A stretch of 64,000 nt of DNA from assembly GCF_003597395.2 (NCBI RefSeq), contig NC_133782.1, forward strand, positions 2,097,202-2,161,201. Reading direction: 5' to 3'. Position 1 is the stretch's first letter; the number at the start of each line of letters is the position of its first letter. This document shows, one piece after another, positions 10,701-21,899 of this stretch. The position numbers and the translations under genes are program-made. The stretch is from Chelonoidis abingdonii. Its lineage: Eukaryota; Chordata; Testudines; Testudinidae. Under the pieces are notes generated by a model. That model did not search any database and was not told the origin of the DNA. It was given only the letters and a program-made list of their open reading frames with translations.

Positions 10701-13700
10701 TTTATGCAGACACATAAGAACAGCCATACTGGGTGAGACCAAAGATCCATCTAGCCCAGTATCCTGTCTTCCGACAGTGGCCAATGCCAGGTGCCCCAGA
10801 GGGAATGAACAGAACAGGTAATCATCAAGTGATCCATCCAAACCACACATCTGTTGGTTTAACACTTGATTACATGAGTTTAACTTGCACCTGTAAAAAT
10901 GTATATATTTGGTGAAACTATTGCAGTTTTATTTTCAGACAAAAGCACTGTTGCAGCTGCCAGCTACATGATGCAACATGGTACTTCCCAGTAGGTGGAC
11001 CAACTTCATCAGACAGAGAGGGCTGAGCAAATTGAGACCCCATTAGAAGACTCTAGAAATCAGAGCAATTAAAACTGTGTTAAGGTGACTTCTATCCTTG
11101 CAGCCTCCTTTTAGAGAAACACTTATCTATGACAGGTTTCAGAGTAGCAGCCATGTTAGTCTGTATCCACAAAGAACAGGAGTACTTGTGGCACCTTAGA
11201 GACTAACATTTATTTCAGCATAAGCTTTCGTGGGCTGAAAGCTTATGCTGAAATAAATTTGTTAGTCTCTAAGGTGCCACAAGTACTCCTGTTCTTTTTA
11301 CTTATCTATGAGCAGCTCACCAAAACAGGTGTATGTTAATCACACATAGTGGAGCCAGAAAAGACCAGCCGAGTCATTCAGTCTGACCACTTTCCTGCTA
11401 CCACCATAGCCAGTGTATTCTCAGCAATCTGCAGTGCCTGTGCTTCACCCACCTCCCTTGGGAGTTTCTCCTGTTGATCCATTATCTTAGGTCTTAGATT
11501 TGTCTGTAGTTCCCATCACCATAGTACTTAAGTGCAAATTTTCTTCTAACATTTTGCTTGTACTAAATTTTCTCTTTGTAGCTTCAGGCCATTTCTCCTT
11601 TTCCTGCTAGCATAAAAGGCAGTGAAAAAATTTCCTTCCTCCTTTTATATAGCTATCTTAAAAGGTATTTATAGTCAGAAATCATAATTTTCCCCATTCT
11701 GAGCTTTTCTTTTCTAGACAACATACATTTATCTCCCTCTGTTGCTATTTATGTGCCTTATTCTCAAATCCTTGAATCATTTTTGTCAGAGCTGAGATGC
11801 CATGAATGATACCTGCCATCTGTTCTGATAACTTCACTGAGTGCTTATGTACAATACAGATACAAAGCCGTGTGGGGCAGGCAGTCTATCAAAATTTATA
11901 AGACAGACTCCTCTTAGCTTCAGAGAACAAGGTCCTTATAAATTTCAGTGTTCAGCCTGCTCCCCAAGAACAAAGCAGGCAGGCACAGCAGGAGAAAAAT
12001 GTTATAGGCACATGTTCACCCCCACCATCCAAAACACAGCAGGTAGGTTAAATTAGTAGCTTGCCAGCCGTTAACAAGCAAAGCTTCTGTAGGGGAAAAA
12101 GCAGTAACTTCAAAAGGAAGCTGCTGCTGCCATTACCATGGAGACCAACAATGTAGCTTCATCTTGCTCTCATGCACATGCATCTGACTGACTCTTTAAG
12201 CAGAAGCTTTGGCTTCTACAGAGGTACAGTAGGAGACAACAGTATTTCCTACTTTGGTGAGTAGCGAGTTGCTGAACAGCACAACTGGAGAACAAAAATA
12301 TCCTATTAAAACCTCTCTGTCCTATGTTTGTTTGACTTAACACAGTGTGCAATTCTGTATTTCAGTAAAAATGATTTCTTCCTTTTGCAATGTTTATTCT
12401 AGGGGCCCTGAAGAGGAATCTGTCATCTGAACAAGTCAGAGCAGATTTCATCGCTCTGGGTAGGTCACTTGACTTTACTAAATATTAAATATTAATTGGT
12501 GGTTATTTTGTTAATCTTGTGTTGTTTCTCCTACAGGACTCAGTGAAGAGAAAGCCAGTTATTTTGCAGAGCAGGTATTAGTAGAATTCCTTTACTTCTT
12601 AACTTAAAACGCCCCGTCCCAGTGAGATTTTTTTTTTTTAATAAATTTGTGGCCACATATTCAGAGGTGCCAAGAAGTCAGCTTGTGTGTTGCTTCATAC
12701 CCAGTTGAAAATCATAAACTGAAGATGCCAGGACAACTGGTATGAAACATTTTGTCTAAGCAGTTCTGATTTGGCATGGCATATGCATTGTAGCATATAA
12801 GCACCTTAAACAGTTTTATTGACTGCAGCAATTAAATGTGGCTTCAATTCGATTTCTTCCTTTGCTTGCATTGAACATCAGTGTTATCCAAATAAATGAA
12901 CACAGGACTTTTTGCATTAGTGTGTTAAATTGGTCCCATGGCAAAATTTTCAAAAATGCCTAAATCAACTACATAAATAAAAAATAAAATAAACTATGTT
13001 TTTAAACTTATACACCCACCCGTTTTCATATTTTGGCATTTATGCAGTCCCTTGATACAAGCTGCATGTACATCTGCTTTATGCTTCTGCTGGGGCTCTG
13101 CCCAACTCCTCATTGGTGTTGGAGCTACAGGTAATATGGTAAGGAGAAGTATTTTTGCATCAATTGTTAAGTGTCCATTTTTTGCTCTTACAGTGGAAGC
13201 TGAATTCCCCCACACTGACACGCCTAGCTGTTGGACAGACGCTGATGATTAACCAGCTTATAGATATGGAGTGGAAATTTGGAGGTAATGGATGTGAAAC
13301 ATGAATAGGCTGAAGTGTCTGTATGATGTCAAGGCTGAAATCCAGCAGTGGTTCTTAGCTGTAGACTGTCTTGAAATAATTTCGCTCAACTAAGCTACTT
13401 TAGACCTCAGGGAAGTTATCTGCCATCTCTTCTCTCCATTTCACAGTGACCGCAGGGAGCAGTGAACTGGAAAAAGTTGGAAGTATCTTCTTACAGGTAA
13501 GTCTCCCAAAATGAGAGTTTAGGGAACGGGTTGTAGTTCATCACTTGGTAAAGGACAAGCTAACAGGATGAGCCTGCTGGTGCTGACTCCAGTGGGAGCC
13601 AAGGGAACCCAAGAGTATGGCATTTGGAGTTGGCTCTGCTTCTGATTTCTTGAAGACAGCAGCTAAAATGTGCACCACTGCTGCTTTTTCTGCATGCTTC

Positions 13701-15457
13701 ACTTACCTAAGGAGATTTGTGGCCAACAGTAGGGTTGAGGAAGCACCAACATTTGCAGTCTAGTAGAGGTCCTGATATTGTGCGAGAGAGGCTGGGTTGA
13801 TTTACTTAGCTTAAAGACACTCCTTAGGATGATCTCTGAGAAGGATCTACTCCTATAGCAGGTTTTACTGGAAGACCAATTGTAGAGAGACCACTTCAAT
13901 AGTCTGTGCTGTCTGAAACTAAAGTTTGATGCCTTGATTTTTATGATGCTAAGCTGTTTCAATTAAATGTCTCTGATTTCTTCCCAGTTGAAATTGGTGG
14001 TTAAAACAGGAAGCCAAATGGATCACGTGTATGTAGGTGAGTTAACTAACTTCAGAGGGGAGTTCTAAAGCAGAAACGTTTCATGAAGGGACTTCAGAAG
14101 TATTTCATTAACCTTTGAAATGCATTTGAGATTCCAGGTATTTACAGAAAAAAGTCATATATATTCATTGGATCTTAATGAGCTTAGGAAGCAGACCCAG
14201 CTCTCAGCAGGGGGTCACTATAGAATAGTGGTTCTCTACCAGGGATACGTGTATCTGGGGCTACGAAGAGGTTTTCCAGGGGATACACCAACATATCTAG
14301 ATATTTGCCTACTTTTACAACAAGCTACACAAAGAGCTCTAGCGAAGTCAGTACAAACTAAAATTTCATGCAATGACTTGTTTATACTGCTCTCTATACT
14401 ATACACCAGGGATTGGCAACCTTTGGCATGCGGCCCATCGGAGAAATCTGGCGGGCCAGGACAGTCTGTTTACCTGCACTGTCCGCAGGTTCGGCCAGTT
14501 GCAGCTCCCACTGGCCCGGTTCGCCATTCCAGGCCAACGGGGGCTGCGGGAAACAGCACAAGCTGAGGGATGTGCTGGTCATCACTTCCCGCTGCTTCTG
14601 TTGGCCTGGAACAGCAAACCACAGCTCCCACTGATTGCAATTGGCCAAACCTGCGGACGCTGCAGGTAAACGAATCGGCCCAGCCCACCAGTGGATTACC
14701 CTGATGGGCCGTGTGCTAAAGGTTGCCAATCCCTGCTATATACTGAAATGTAAATATATTATTTATATTCCAATTGATTTATAACTATATGGTAACAATG
14801 AGAAAGTAAGCAATTTTTCAGTAATAGTATGCCATGACATTTTTGTATTTTTATGTCTGATCTTGTAAGGGAGTAGTTTTTAAGTGAGATGAAACTTGGG
14901 AGTACGCAAGACAAATCAGACTCCTGAAAAGGGTACAGGAGTCTGGAAAGGTTGAAAGCCACTGCTGTTGAAGCACTGACTATAGATGCTCACAGCTATT
15001 CCAACCCTGGCCTCTCCCAGCTAGTGGCACTATAGGAAATAAATCAGAAGTAGTGGCGGCGTGAAGGGTCTTCATATCTATGGATATCAAAATATTATCA
15101 TCACACTCTGACAATTGGAGCCTTTAGAAGTAGTCATTAGAGAGCAACATACTAAAGGAAATGAGAGCAATCCCAATGTTGGTCATATATTATGAAAACC
15201 TTTGCCTGAAATCCTGTTACATTCAAATGATGTTGTATAGAAAAGCATGTTAAGAGCTAGAATCTCTAATACAATCCAGCCCAGGTGTGGTTGAAAATTG
15301 CTCCTTGATATGGATGTGAATAGCTTTCTGTTAGAAATAGGACTTTAAATATAGCTGGTTTTTTCCCTCCCCTTTCTCAGAGTTAACATTGCCGCAGTTC
15401 TACAGTTTTCTACATGAGATGGAACGAGTCAAAACCACTCTGGAATGTTTCAGCTGA
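7450..15457 (+). CDS. COMMD7: COMM domain-containing protein 7 (nine coding exons)
   Basis: COMMD7 is a small COMM-domain protein. The family forms the Commander complex (with CCDC22, CCDC93 and retriever) in endosomal recycling and modulates NF-kappaB. The coding exons are 7450-7539, 9500-9553, 9655-9757, 12403-12459, 12537-12574, 13194-13284, 13447-13496, 13988-14036 and 15381-15457. They join in phase into 202 residues; human COMMD7 has 200. Residues such as [45 protein letters not shown] and [17 protein letters not shown] match the recalled human protein closely. The COMM domain is about residues 135-202. All introns are GT-AG; introns 2 (101 bp) and 4 (77 bp) are short. Start choice is the weak point: ATG 7450 gives MGR as in human with A at -3 and G at +4; ATG 7444 and ATG 7510 are in the same frame. 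The gene looks intact, with no frameshift. Identity is near certain; the first 20 residues are not. Confidence 0.95.
7936..8057. mobile_element. hAT-like MITE, 122 bp, in COMMD7 intron 1
   Basis: The element is bounded by TACGGTGACCAGATG and CTGGTTGCTCTA, imperfect inverted ends. It is flanked by an exact 8-bp duplication, GTGCAGGT at 7928-7935 and 8058-8065. Length and 8-bp duplication fit a nonautonomous hAT. Confidence 0.8.
8661..8980. mobile_element. hAT-type nonautonomous element, 320 bp, in COMMD7 intron 1
   Basis: Terminal inverted repeats are CAGGGGTTGGCAACCTCTGG and the complement of GGTTGCCAATCCCTG. The exact 8-bp duplication GGTTACAA lies at 8653-8660 and 8981-8988. The two halves are partly complementary, so the element folds back on itself. 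A second copy of the family is at 14407-14735 in the same orientation. Confidence 0.9.
9500..9553 (+). CDS. COMMD7: COMMD7 coding exon 2
   Basis: Acceptor TTCTTCACAG, donor GTAAGG. It encodes the 18 residues [18 protein letters not shown] (31-48), phase 0 at both ends. This begins the conserved alpha-helical N-terminal domain. Confidence 0.95.
9655..9757 (+). CDS. COMMD7: COMMD7 coding exon 3
   Basis: Acceptor CTATCTGCAG, donor GTGAGT. It encodes residues 49-82 beginning [20 protein letters not shown], and ends one base into the glycine codon 83. Confidence 0.95.
9975..10595 (-). mobile_element. CR1 LINE, 5'-truncated, in COMMD7 intron 3
   Basis: The plus strand starts at the CR1 3' end, AGAATCATAGAGTATGATAT, then GACCTCAGGAGGTCATCTAG and TCCAACCCCCTGCTC. 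The minus strand encodes RT-downstream residues such as [20 protein letters not shown] and [15 protein letters not shown]. It is antisense to COMMD7, in a different CR1 subfamily from the copies at 3945 and 57472. Confidence 0.9.
10709..10850 (-). mobile_element. CR1-type LINE 3' end fragment
   Basis: ACATAAGAACAGCCATACTG, AGCCCAGTATCCTGTCTTCC and GAGGGAATGAACAGAACAGG match the copy at 42837-43425, here only its terminal 140 bp. The orientation is inferred from the family, with the 3' end at the left. Confidence 0.75.
11133..11299. mobile_element. Palindromic turtle SINE dimer in COMMD7 intron 3
   Basis: The head module (CAGAGTAGCAGCCATGTTAG) is followed by a sense body at 11171-11229 and, after a 7-base spacer, an inverted body at 11237-11299. 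The arms match almost throughout, GTACTTGTGGCACCTTAGAG against its complement. The whole unit is flanked by an exact 12-bp duplication, ACTTATCTATGA, at 11121-11132 and 11300-11311, so it inserted as one piece. Simple SINEs of this family lack the inverted arm. Confidence 0.85.
12403..12459 (+). CDS. COMMD7: COMMD7 coding exon 4
   Basis: Acceptor TTTATTCTAG, donor GTAGGT. It completes glycine 83 and encodes [18 protein letters not shown], ending one base into glycine 102. Only 77 bp separate it from exon 5. Confidence 0.95.
12537..12574 (+). CDS. COMMD7: COMMD7 coding exon 5 (38 bp)
   Basis: Acceptor TTCTCCTACAG, donor GTATTA. It encodes the end of glycine 102 and [12 protein letters not shown]. 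At 38 bp it is easily missed by gene finders. Confidence 0.95.
13194..13284 (+). CDS. COMMD7: COMMD7 coding exon 6
   Basis: Acceptor TGCTCTTACAG, donor GTAATG. It encodes residues 115-144, [15 protein letters not shown] then [15 protein letters not shown], leading into the COMM domain with its conserved tryptophan. Confidence 0.95.
13447..13496 (+). CDS. COMMD7: COMMD7 coding exon 7
   Basis: Acceptor CATTTCACAG, donor GTAAGT. It completes valine 145 and encodes [16 protein letters not shown], part of the COMM-domain beta sheet. Confidence 0.95.
13988..14036 (+). CDS. COMMD7: COMMD7 coding exon 8
   Basis: Acceptor TTTCTTCCCAG, donor GTGAGT. It encodes [16 protein letters not shown] and the first base of glutamate 178. 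Confidence 0.95.
14407..14735. mobile_element. hAT-type nonautonomous element, 329 bp, in COMMD7 intron 8
   Basis: Ends are CAGGGATTGGCAACCTTTGG and GGTTGCCAATCCCTG. The flanking 8-bp duplication is CTATACAC at 14399-14406 and CTATATAC at 14736-14743, one mismatch. It is the same family as 8661-8980. Confidence 0.85.
15381..15457 (+). CDS. COMMD7: COMMD7 coding exon 9 with stop
   Basis: Acceptor CCCCTTTCTCAG. It encodes the C-terminus, [20 protein letters not shown] then ECFS and TGA at 15455-15457. Human ends in the near-identical MECFC, so the end is intact. Confidence 0.95.
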
Positions 15458-15600
15458 AACCTCAAGGGACTGCATTTATACCATAGAGGGGTAATTTCTC
15501 CTCGTGGGCCAACATATCTGCAAAGTTAAGATCAGACTTGTAACATATTGGATGAAGATTGCACTGTTTAATAAACAATACTGTCAAATAGTTCTGGACC
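15458..15600 (+). other. COMMD7: COMMD7 3' UTR (minimal extent)
   Basis: The stop codon is followed by an A/T-rich segment with a canonical AATAAA at 15570-15575, 113 bases after the stop, which would place cleavage near 15590. Further AATAAA motifs near 16885-16903 could serve a longer form. No downstream GU-rich element was confirmed. Confidence 0.55.
15570..15575 (+). terminator. COMMD7: Polyadenylation signal AATAAA for COMMD7
   Basis: A perfect AATAAA hexamer lies 113 nt downstream of the COMMD7 stop codon. It is the first on this strand after the stop. Confidence 0.55.
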
Positions 15601-18600
15601 CAGAATGGAAATGGTCTTTAAAACTGTTATATTTCTGTCTTTCAGAGTCTGAAACTTCTACAAATATTTAGTAGCTACAAACAGAAGTACTCATGTTACT
15701 ACAGAAAAGCAACCATTAGAAGAAAATATTGCCAGAGCTATGTAGACATTTATTAGTATGCAAGCTAGGAATCCATGTTAGTATCCTGCTTCCTTTTGTA
15801 TTGGCTTTCAATGAAAGGGATAAAGCAAACTTGTGAGTGAAGAGCATTTAAAAAGAGAGAATCCTAACTAGACGAATTAGTTAGCAATGGTCCACATCAA
15901 AGCTAAGAACTGGACTGATAATGTACTGCCCCATAATGGAAATGATTATTAAATGGTAGACATGGGAGAACACTGGGCTTTTATTTAAAAAAAAAAATTC
16001 ACCCTGATAATCCCTCTGTTTTCTGAACAAACATGATTCCAGTGAAGAGCTCCTAAGGACAGGACTGTGTGAAACAAGTCTCCTACTTCCTAGTACATTT
16101 GTCACTCTTGTTAGTCTCTTGGGAAGATGAACTCACTTGGAATGTTTGAGACACCTCTAGGGCCAAGCAGAGGGCTTGTACTATCTACCCCTACTTTCAC
16201 TTAGGCCTGTTTTTTGGCTGACTAGATTTCATTCTCCAGGGTTGTCACTTTAGCACGTTTTATCAGCCTAAATTCACCCTAAGCACACCTCTTGAGACAG
16301 GTCTTCTGAAAGGTGATTCCACTTTGCAAAGTATTCTCTTTCCAACACTAAGTGTTCCTGAGGACATGAGATCTTCACATGCAACTCCAGTCACAACATG
16401 TATGATGGAAAGAACTAATACACGGTGATGTGTAGTAATAAGAGCTTGAACTAGCACGCAGTCAACACCTAAAATAACAGTCCTGCAAATACAGAGAATC
16501 CTTCCTGGCTAGTTTCAGTGAATGATCAAACACGAGACCTTCCTTTCTTAAATCACTTCTCTTCCAGTTACAACATTCCCATCCCATACAACCATGCAGT
16601 GAGATTATAAATACCAGAACTTGGACAGACTGCCCTCTGATGCATTATTACATGCTAATTTTAATCTGTTACAGGAAAATACAAACAATTCCACATTATC
16701 TTTTGTAAGTAGGACCAAGTGACAAATGAGAACGCTGTCTTGTGTTTGGAGAGTCTAACATGGGGGAAATCCTACTTGAAATGTCCTGGGTTGACTCATG
16801 GCAAATATTTGCCTTTTTCTTTCCCTGTGTCACACTCCATTGATAAGGTATTCCTGCTTTGTCACATGAGAATTGTAAACTGGAAATAAAACCCTTAGAA
16901 ATAAAACTCTTTGAGTAAAACATTCCTTGTCCATTATTTTTTTACCCCACCCCATCTCACATAGAAAAGCCAAAGGCTCGTTGTGTCAGGAAGACCTTTC
17001 TGCCTTACATTTTCTGCTGCTTGTTCCTATTGTTTCACCCAGCCCTGCTGTACCTAGCTTGTCACTATTAGATGATAGTTGTAGTGGGGGTGGAACACAG
17101 CAGAGCCCTGAAAGGTGTCACTCTCAGCTGAGATCTAGAACAATCTAACCTGCTTCTCCCCCCCACCCTTAAGTTCTGACCTGGTGAGCACTGAGGCCTC
17201 ATGTCCTCCAGCTAAGGGCTCCCGCTGTGCAGCCTGACAGTCCCTGAGGGGGTCTCTGATAAGCAGCATAAAAGCACTGCTACTGCACCCACAATGCCTC
17301 TGTAATGTGAAGTGACCTTCATGTGCTACCAAAGGTCTCGGCTAGCCCCATAATACCCCCTTTCATCCTGTGTATTTGACTGTGCATGACTGAACGGGCA
17401 GCGCCTCTCTGGAAATGAGCTCTAGTAGATGGCCTGAGTGGAGCCATGGATGCTGTGACTTGAAATGTTGCTGTGGCATGAGCACAAAGGAACATCAACT
17501 GCAGTGGATTAAAATGGAAGTGGATCTCAATCTCTACATTGGACTGTCAGGTCTGGGAGGAAACCAGGCCTCCAGAGAGCACAACAAGAAATCTAACGAG
17601 ACAACTTTGTCTTCGCTGCACAGCAAGTCTCGTCCCTTTCTTCACCTCCACAGCCACTCCCAGGTCTTGGTCCAAGAGTGATATGGGGAGAGGTGTTTGG
17701 CCACACTCCAGCTAGTCCTGCCCTTACTCCTGAATACTACTTCCTTGTTGTTAGCAGTGCAGGCAGGGGAGGGAAGGCTGGAGTCAGACAGTGAGCAGGG
17801 GAGGGGGACAGAGCAAGAGATTTGAGAACAGAGCCCTTTTCTCAGTTCCCACTGCAGCAGCCTTAGCAGGGGGCAGGCGAGGGGAGTACTGGTGTGTCCT
17901 GGTCCATGTGTCAGTTTTATGAATGATTTCCTGACAGGTACAAAGGCTGACTCAGCTGGCCTCCTGTTGTGTTCAGTATGGGACCGGCTTTTCCGGCTGC
18001 CAGTCAAGCCTAGTGAGCGGAGAGCTAATCTCTACAGGACAGCAGGCTCAGGGGGAAATAAGGGCCTCTTGTAGCTTGGGCTGAAAGCTAACTGTATTTC
18101 TTCAGTGGTTTTGGTTCCCTGGTGGTTTTCTCAGCCATTTCCTTAGGGAGCAGCCGCAGCTCTTGCCCCCTCCCACCACTTTGGTTTTCAGAGCTCTACT
18201 ATGAAGAGCTATGAAAAAGTTGCAATTCCACAGTTCCAAACAGACAGAGGACCCTTGGGTAGATCTCACCTCCTTTTCAGCAGCAAGCAGACAAAGCAGC
18301 AGGCTTTCCCTAACTCCCTTATGCAATAGTGGCAGGGCAGGGGCAATCTTGGGTATTTACACTTTGCGGCTCGGCTGCTCCCTCCTTCCCCCTGGTAAGG
18401 CATGCTTGAAAGCAGTGAAGGAACCAGAGCTCACTCTGTCTTCTAATACTAGATCTTTGAGCCATTCTGCTCCAATTCAGGCCAAAGATACAGTAGTGAG
18501 CCCGGCTCGGTTTTCTGATTTACCCCTCCCAGAATACCTAGAGAATGTCAGACAGTCCAGGGACTGTAGTTCTCTGCTCTGCAGAGGGCCAGCACATGGC

Positions 18601-19110
18601 CAATGTGCTACCCAAGCAGCGCCTAGAGTCTGCACAGGAGAGAATTTCATCTAGGTCAGGGCGATTGGCCATTCCAGACTGACTCTTGTGAGATATGCTG
18701 GATACAGTTTGCCAAATCTTTCAAAATATCCTCTAAATGGATACCATTTTGGGAGCTAGGCCCCAAGTGGTCCTGTGCTCTGATATGTTTATGATATTTT
18801 AATATATTTGTTCTTTTTAGATCTTGGTAGCAGAGTTGTAGGGAGAAGGGGCTGTGCTGCCCACACAGCTCCTGGAGAGGCTACTTTCAGTTGTGATTAT
18901 TAACATTTCCCACTGCTAATAATGTGGCAAGTAGGGAAGATTTAGCACATGGTGTCTTTACTTTCTTCTGTAATTCTGTGCCATTTAATTTGTCCATACA
19001 GGACTCCTCTAAGCATGAAAAGCAGAAGTAGCTGAGCTCCCCCTGCTTGGAGCGTACAAAACAGGCACTATTTCAGCGCCTGCCTAGGAGTGGTCAGTGC
19101 ACAGGCTGGA
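15601..19110. other. Intergenic, no gene recognised
   Basis: No open frame here resembles a known protein, and none is bounded by convincing splice sites. The first part may be an extended COMMD7 3' UTR up to the AATAAA motifs near 16885-16903. The segment 17400-18660 is mixed low-information sequence with no repeat family I can name. Confidence 0.5.
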
Positions 19111-19119
19111 GAGGAAGGA

Positions 19120-19410
19120 ATGGGGAGTTCTGTTCTCAGCTCTATCAGTGACCCGCTGCATGTGACCTGAACAAGGTCACAGAGCATGATAGTTGAGAGC
19201 ACAGCTCCCACTGAGAATCGTGGAGAATCCCACTCCTCCACTGTTTTCAGTGGGAGCAGCTGGATGCCAAGCTTTTTTGAAAACCTGGCCCTTAATGTGA
19301 CTCCATTTCCCCATTTGTAAAATAGGGTTAATCAGCCTTCCTGTGGAGTCAGTAACACTTGGGAAGTACTCAGACAGCCTGCGGGCGATTCTGTATTATT
19401 TTACAGCCCA
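19120..19410 (+). repeat. MIR-like SINE
   Basis: CTCTATCAGTGACCCGCTGC, then GACCTGAACAAGGTCAC and further on CCATTTCCCCATTTGTAAAA, are MIR motifs in order. The spacing is longer than usual, so part may be unrelated insertion. Confidence 0.6.
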
Positions 19411-20685
19411 AGCCCCAGACAACCTGAAGAGAAGGAAGCTGTGCATAGTTTCTTAAAAGTGAACTAAGATCCCAGCACAGTTGGGGCTACTGCCTGCAGA
19501 CATAGGTGACATTTTAAACAAACTATTTTGAAAGCGCCTTTGCCTCGGACTGTTTGCCTGTTTCCTCTGCAATAACAGCCACTTGGACTAGTGCATGGAG
19601 GGGCTAGGAGGTCATCAGGTGTCAGAGGACTCACCTGGCATCTTGAACCTGGGTCTTGATATGTACTTAGAGCAGAATGAGGGTTGTTTTCAACTGCTTT
19701 GTCATAACATAGCACGGTTCCCCTCTCCTAAGTGCTCCCTTTGTCTTCTCTTATGCCTGGCTTTGCATCCTTTTTCACCGCCTGGTTGGAATGACCCCTA
19801 AATGCACCATGCATCCTCCTGCAGCTCCTTCAGATTTCTCTTTAAAACCCACTTTCAGGAAGGCTTCCTACCCTGATGATCTCCCCACAATGTCTGAGCC
19901 CCTTTGTTTGTCTGACATGCCCTGTGTACTCTTAATGGCACATAGTCATTTAATTCTGTGGGTCTCTTCTGCTTTGTGGAGTCTTAAATCAGGTGGGTAG
20001 AATGTTTTGCATTTCACAGTGAAAGTTTATGACACTGGTAGAGGGAAGAGGCAGTAACTCAGAGAATCTCTTACTAGAAATGTGCTGGGGATGGGGGAGA
20101 ATACTGCATTTGGAATAACACCAGGCCACCAGCAGCTGGACAGGGCAGCGGGAGGCCATCACTGCTTGTCTTCTTAATGGATGTGAATTACATCTGCTAA
20201 AGTCTCTTACCTGCTAGCAAAAACAAACCAAAAGATGTGGGTAAATTACTGCAAGTGTTTTTACACAGTTATGCTGTAGAGCACGGTGCTGTTACTAATC
20301 TCTCTGGGCTTTCCCAAGACTGGAGAAAGACACCATAGTGAGTCCACTGGTCTACTAGAAAAGTATCAAGAAGGTCATATGAACTGGAGATGAAGCCCCA
20401 GTGCTCAGAGAAAAGGGATTCAGTATCACACCCCTCCAGCCATTAAATGAAGGATATAGCTAGACCTCACAGGGCTGATCCCGGAAGAAACGCAGTGACC
20501 AGTTTGGGGAAACTCTGATGATTCCTGGCAGAACCATGCAATACACATGATGGTTCTTTTGTTCCCAAGACTTCTGTATAAACTTCTCTTCAGTTTCTAT
20601 TTACAGAGGGGTCGTGTGGCTTCCTTGGCTTGGCTTTGTTGGGAAGCTGTAACTCAGTCAAGGGTTGTTTAGAAGACTTGAGGAG
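19411..20685. other. Intergenic, nothing recognised
   Basis: No exon, RNA gene or clear repeat was found on either strand. The open frames of 60-80 codons here are within chance expectation. Confidence 0.5.
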
Positions 20686-20689
20686 GAGT

Positions 20690-20870
20690 GAGGAAGTCTA
20701 ATGGTCAGAGCATAGGACTAGGAGCCTGAACCCCTGGGCTCTATTCTGATCTCTGCTTCTGACCTCTTGTGGGACCTAAGACAAGTCAATTAACCCCCCA
20801 GAGGCTCAGTTTCCTGCCCTGTGAAGTGGAGATGACCCACTCACCCCTGCCCTGGGCACTACAAAAGTAC
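20690..20870 (+). repeat. MIR-like SINE
   Basis: AATGGTCAGAGCATAGGACT, GACCTAAGACAAGTCAATTA and GGCTCAGTTTCCTGCCCTGT are MIR landmarks in the expected order and spacing. Confidence 0.8.
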
Positions 20871-21315
20871 CACTTGTGTTTTCAAACCTGAGTTGATTTC
20901 TACATGCTGCAGATCAATCTCTTCTTACCCAAGGCTGGTGGCCCTTTGGCCAGAATCCCTCTCCAAACAGTCATTCTGGTGTCATTCCAGCCCCTGAATA
21001 ACGCTCTGGATTTGCTTCAGTCTTTACCATATATACTTGCAAGTCCCTCTAGCACAACAAGCCTCTTAGGTCTGGTCCATGCTATGGCTTGAACCATGCT
21101 ACTAACCACCGCTGCTCAAAAACTGATCATCTTGATTCATGCTGGACAACTCATTCACAACATCCTTGTTGCCAGTACAGCTCTAGTCCAGACTCCCAGT
21201 TCAGCCAGGACAAGGACTTCTTTAGAACCCTGCTAACACCGACCAGTGCCAAAGAGTAACCCTAGGAACTCAGAGGGACTACAGGGAGACTGCACTATTT
21301 GCCTTTTGAAAGCTC

Positions 21316-21655
21316 ATATGAATTGTTGTTGTAGCTGTGTTGGTCCCAGAATATTAGAGAGACAATGTGGGGGAAGTAATATCTGTAATTGGACCGATGT
21401 CTGTTGGTGAGAGAGAAGCTCTGGAGCTTATGCAGAGCTCTTCTTCAGTCTGGGAAAGGTACTCCGAGTGTCCCAGCTAAATACAAGGTGGAACAGATTG
21501 TTTAGCCTAAGTAGTTATCATATTTCAAGGGACACTCGGAGTACCTTTCCCAGACCTGAAGAGCTCCGTGTAAGCTCAAAAGCGTGTGTCTTTCACCAAC
21601 AGAATTTGGTCCAATGAAAGATATTACCTCACCCCCCCCTTGCCCTTGTCTTTTT
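21316..21655. mobile_element. Second palindromic SINE structure
   Basis: A head module (GTAGCTGTGTTGGTCCCAGA) at 21328 is followed by a sense body at 21370-21474, a 54-bp centre and an inverted body at 21529-21633. GGGAAAGGTACTCCGAGTGT in the left arm is perfectly complementary to the right arm. The family differs from the one at 11133. A weak 7-bp duplication, AAAGCTC, lies at 21309-21315 and 21656-21662. Confidence 0.75.
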
Positions 21656-21899
21656 AAAGCTCTGCACTCTGAGTACACTCCTCTCCTCCTGTCCAATTCC
21701 ATCTCCCTGGTCTTTTGTGAAAGCAAATAATATGAAACACAAAATGTAACCAATCAGTGCAGTTGTTGGAGGCGTGCCAAAGGCTTTTTCTGGAGAGAAG
21801 TCACTGTAGAGGAGAAGGTAGTGGGATTCAGAACTTCTCATTGGCGAGAGGCCTTACCCCCCCCCCCATTGAATTGATGCACTAGTATCTATAGAGCAT

